Origin: a virus
Virus record (IMG/VR): IMGVR_UViG_3300012351_000030
Location: 1-21,204 of that record
Reading direction: 5' to 3' (one strand)
Length of the DNA stretch: 21,204 nucleotides
Of the stretch, positions 19,462 through 21,204 are shown in pieces (the stretch's first letter is position 1; each line of letters opens with the position of its first letter). Made by a program: the position numbers and the translations under genes. The notes beneath the pieces are model-generated. The model had not been told where the DNA came from and searched no databases. It saw only the letters and a program-made list of their open reading frames with translations.

Positions 19462-21204
19462 ATGGCCGCAAATTCTTCATCCTCAGTCGTTAACCTTGAT
19501 TTTGATGTATATAAGCAAGACCTAATAGCATTCCTTGGTGGCCAGCAAGTCTTTAAAGGTTACGATTTTGCTGGTGATAACATGAATGTCCTTATGGATC
19601 TTCTTTCGTTTAACACTAACAAATTAGCATTCTTTTTGAATATGGCTATAAGTGAAGGTTTTCTTGATAGTGCACAATTGCTTAATACCGTTAGGTCACA
19701 CGCTAAAGATCTTAATTACACGCCAAGATCTAGCACATCTGCTAAGGCAAATATCACTTGCACCTTCCAAGCACTTGGTACAAACCAGCCATATGTCATA
19801 CCTAAGGGTTCTACTTTTTCGTCTATTATCAAAAACAACAGTGTCATCTTCTCTGTTGCGGACACAATTACTGTGGCCTCAGCCAACACAACATTTTCTT
19901 TCACGGCAGATATTTTTGAAGGTATCTACGTAAAAGATAGCTATGTATTTGTAAGTAGTGATGCTGATCCACAACCAAAATTTGCACTTACTAATCCAAA
20001 TATCGATACTAGTTCGCTCGCTGTTACAGTATTTGAAGATGGAAACGTTGTAGGTGATACATACAAGCTTTCGGCTACACTTCTTGATATAAACCTCAAT
20101 TCTAAAGTATTCTTTATTCAATGTTCAGCAATAACAGGAAATTATGAAATACTTTTTGGAGACAACAATCTTGGTAGAAAACCAAAAGAAGGTTCGACCA
20201 TTGTTCTAGATTATAGAATTTCTAGTGACACAAAAGGTAATGGTGCTGGTATATTCAATATTAACTTTGATCCTACAGGTTCAGCTAATGAGTTGCAAGG
20301 TGTAGTTACCACAACTACAAATACAAATGCTATTGGTGGTGCATCTTCTGAAAGCATTGAAACAACAAGATTCTATGCTCCTCGTTATTTTCAGACACAA
20401 GAACGTTGCGTTACTTCAAATGATTATAAAATTGCTCTGAAGACTCAATTTCCAGAGATCAATGCTGTTAATGCTTTCGGTGGAGAACAACAAACACCCC
20501 CACAATTTGGTAAGGTTGTTATCGCTGTTGATTTGACTGGAATCGATGGTATTCCAACATCTAAGTTATTTGATTATTTTGTTTTTATTAAAGATCGTTG
20601 TCCCTTAACTATAACACCTATTTTCGTTGCTGCCGATCATACATATATTTTAATAGATAGTATGGTTAATTATAATATCAATGTTACTAGTGAATCTAAG
20701 CAACGAATTTCAACACTTGTTACTAGTGCTATTGAAAACTTTAATGAAACATTTTTGGATAATTTTAATACAACATTTAGATATTCAAAATTCATCAATA
20801 TAATAGATAATGCTGATCCTTCAATTATTTCAAATAATACAAAAGTTTTTGCATATAAAAAACTAATACCTTTGGTAAACACAAATCAAAATCTTCTTAT
20901 TAATTTTTCATTACCACTTGAAAATACTTTACCAGCGTTACCCTTCACTCATGCAATTACAAATGAAAAGGTTCTCTCATCTTCTAACTTTACATATAAT
21001 GGTCAATTATCAACCTTAGAAGATGATGGAAATGGAGCAGTTCGCATTGTTCAACCATCTGGTAGTAATTTTACTACTGTAACAATTATTGGTACTATAA
21101 ATTATGATAATGGTCTAGTTACACTTCAACAATTTAAGATTGATTCTTATGAAGGAGATTCTTTGAAAATAATTGTAAGACCTCTTGATAATGACATTAA
21201 TGTA
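19462..21204 (+). CDS. 6: gp6-like baseplate wedge protein (3' end beyond window)
   Basis: gp6 forms the inner ring of the baseplate and is the most conserved wedge component. ATG 19462 (AAGG eight bases upstream) opens a frame that continues without stop for 581 codons to the window edge; T4 gp6 is 660 aa. The N-terminus has DFDVYKQDLIAFLGGQQVFK (13-32) then DYNVL-like DNMNVLMDLLSFNTN and FFLNMAISEGFLDSA, as in gp6/gpJ-type proteins (GYDF-x-G-D-N...D-L-L-x-x-NT). QERCVTSNDYKIALKTQFPE and NAFGGEQQTPPQFGKVVIAV further in match the family core. Position after gp25 is as in T4. Confidence 0.93.
   Translation, partial: MAANSSSSVVNLDFDVYKQDLIAFLGGQQVFKGYDFAGDNMNVLMDLLSFNTNKLAFFLNMAISEGFLDSAQLLNTVRSHAKDLNYTPRSSTSAKANITCTFQALGTNQPYVIPKGSTFSSIIKNNSVIFSVADTITVASANTTFSFTADIFEGIYVKDSYVFVSSDADPQPKFALTNPNIDTSSLAVTVFEDGNVVGDTYKLSATLLDINLNSKVFFIQCSAITGNYEILFGDNNLGRKPKEGSTIVLDYRISSDTKGNGAGIFNINFDPTGSANELQGVVTTTTNTNAIGGASSESIETTRFYAPRYFQTQERCVTSNDYKIALKTQFPEINAVNAFGGEQQTPPQFGKVVIAVDLTGIDGIPTSKLFDYFVFIKDRCPLTITPIFVAADHTYILIDSMVNYNINVTSESKQRISTLVTSAIENFNETFLDNFNTTFRYSKFINIIDNADPSIISNNTKVFAYKKLIPLVNTNQNLLINFSLPLENTLPALPFTHAITNEKVLSSSNFTYNGQLSTLEDDGNGAVRIVQPSGSNFTTVTIIGTINYDNGLVTLQQFKIDSYEGDSLKIIVRPLDNDINV

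Noticed and set aside
19652-20882. Other-frame and reverse frames in the last 1.7 kb
   Set aside because: The gp6 frame is continuous from 19462 to the window end and explains the region; the others are shadows.
1-21204. CRISPR arrays, insertion sequences, attachment sites, conventional tRNA genes
   Set aside because: None seen: no regularly spaced repeats, transposase motifs, terminal inverted repeats or cloverleaf-type genes were found by eye. A covariance or repeat search could still reveal a weak case.

Overview
The window is part of the genome of a T4-superfamily myovirus. The evidence is a set of recognisable T4-type proteins: late co-activator gp33, helicase loader gp59, ssDNA-binding protein gp32, head-completion protein gp4, and tail/baseplate proteins gp26, gp54-like, gp48, gp53, gp27-like, gp5-like, gp25 and gp6. 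Copies of the T4-type late promoter TATAAATA support this. The host is probably an alphaproteobacterium, plausibly a rhizobial relative. That inference rests on a circularly permuted, two-piece tmRNA locus of the alphaproteobacterial kind at about 1811-2176. Most protein coding is AT-rich and tightly packed, with many ATGA, GTGA and TAATG stop/start overlaps.

Layout. (1) 1-6180, + strand: small accessory genes, a SLOG/DprA-like protein with a permuted motif order, two related HExxH putative metallopeptidases (851-1321 and 2466-2963), the tmRNA locus, gp33, gp59, gp32, four small proteins sharing an N-terminal ERxKLL motif, and a tandem pair of small basic proteins. This is the replication/late-switch block, and gp33, gp59 and gp32 keep the T4 order. 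(2) 6184-6207: a palindromic bidirectional terminator between converging blocks. (3) 6210-13807, - strand: late genes. In transcription order they are gp4, small proteins (four of them ERxKLL-type or similar), a conserved protein of unknown role, a gp54-like tube initiator, gp26 with an apparent -1 frameshift extension, a 972-aa tail protein with two peptidoglycan-hydrolase domains, and a holin. (4) 13871-21204, + strand: gp48, gp53, gp27-like hub, a split gp5 (OB part, then beta-helix spike), gp25, and gp6, which runs off the end.

How it works together. gp59 loads helicase on gp32-coated DNA. gp33 links the sliding clamp to host RNA polymerase at TATAAATA promoters, and these drive the two late blocks, including a face-to-face pair at 13819-13862. 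The late blocks build the baseplate, tail tube and spike, complete the head, and supply the holin and hydrolase for entry or lysis. The tmRNA would tag proteins on stalled ribosomes using the host SmpB.

Most interesting items: the phage-borne permuted tmRNA with a non-canonical tag ending in Phe-Thr-Ala and a 174-nt structured spacer; the UUUUUUU slippery site joining gp26 to an 87-codon extension just before the candidate tape-measure/hydrolase gene; the ERxKLL family; and two perfect palindromes just upstream of gp32. All family assignments come from reading the sequence and from memory of the families; no database search was run.
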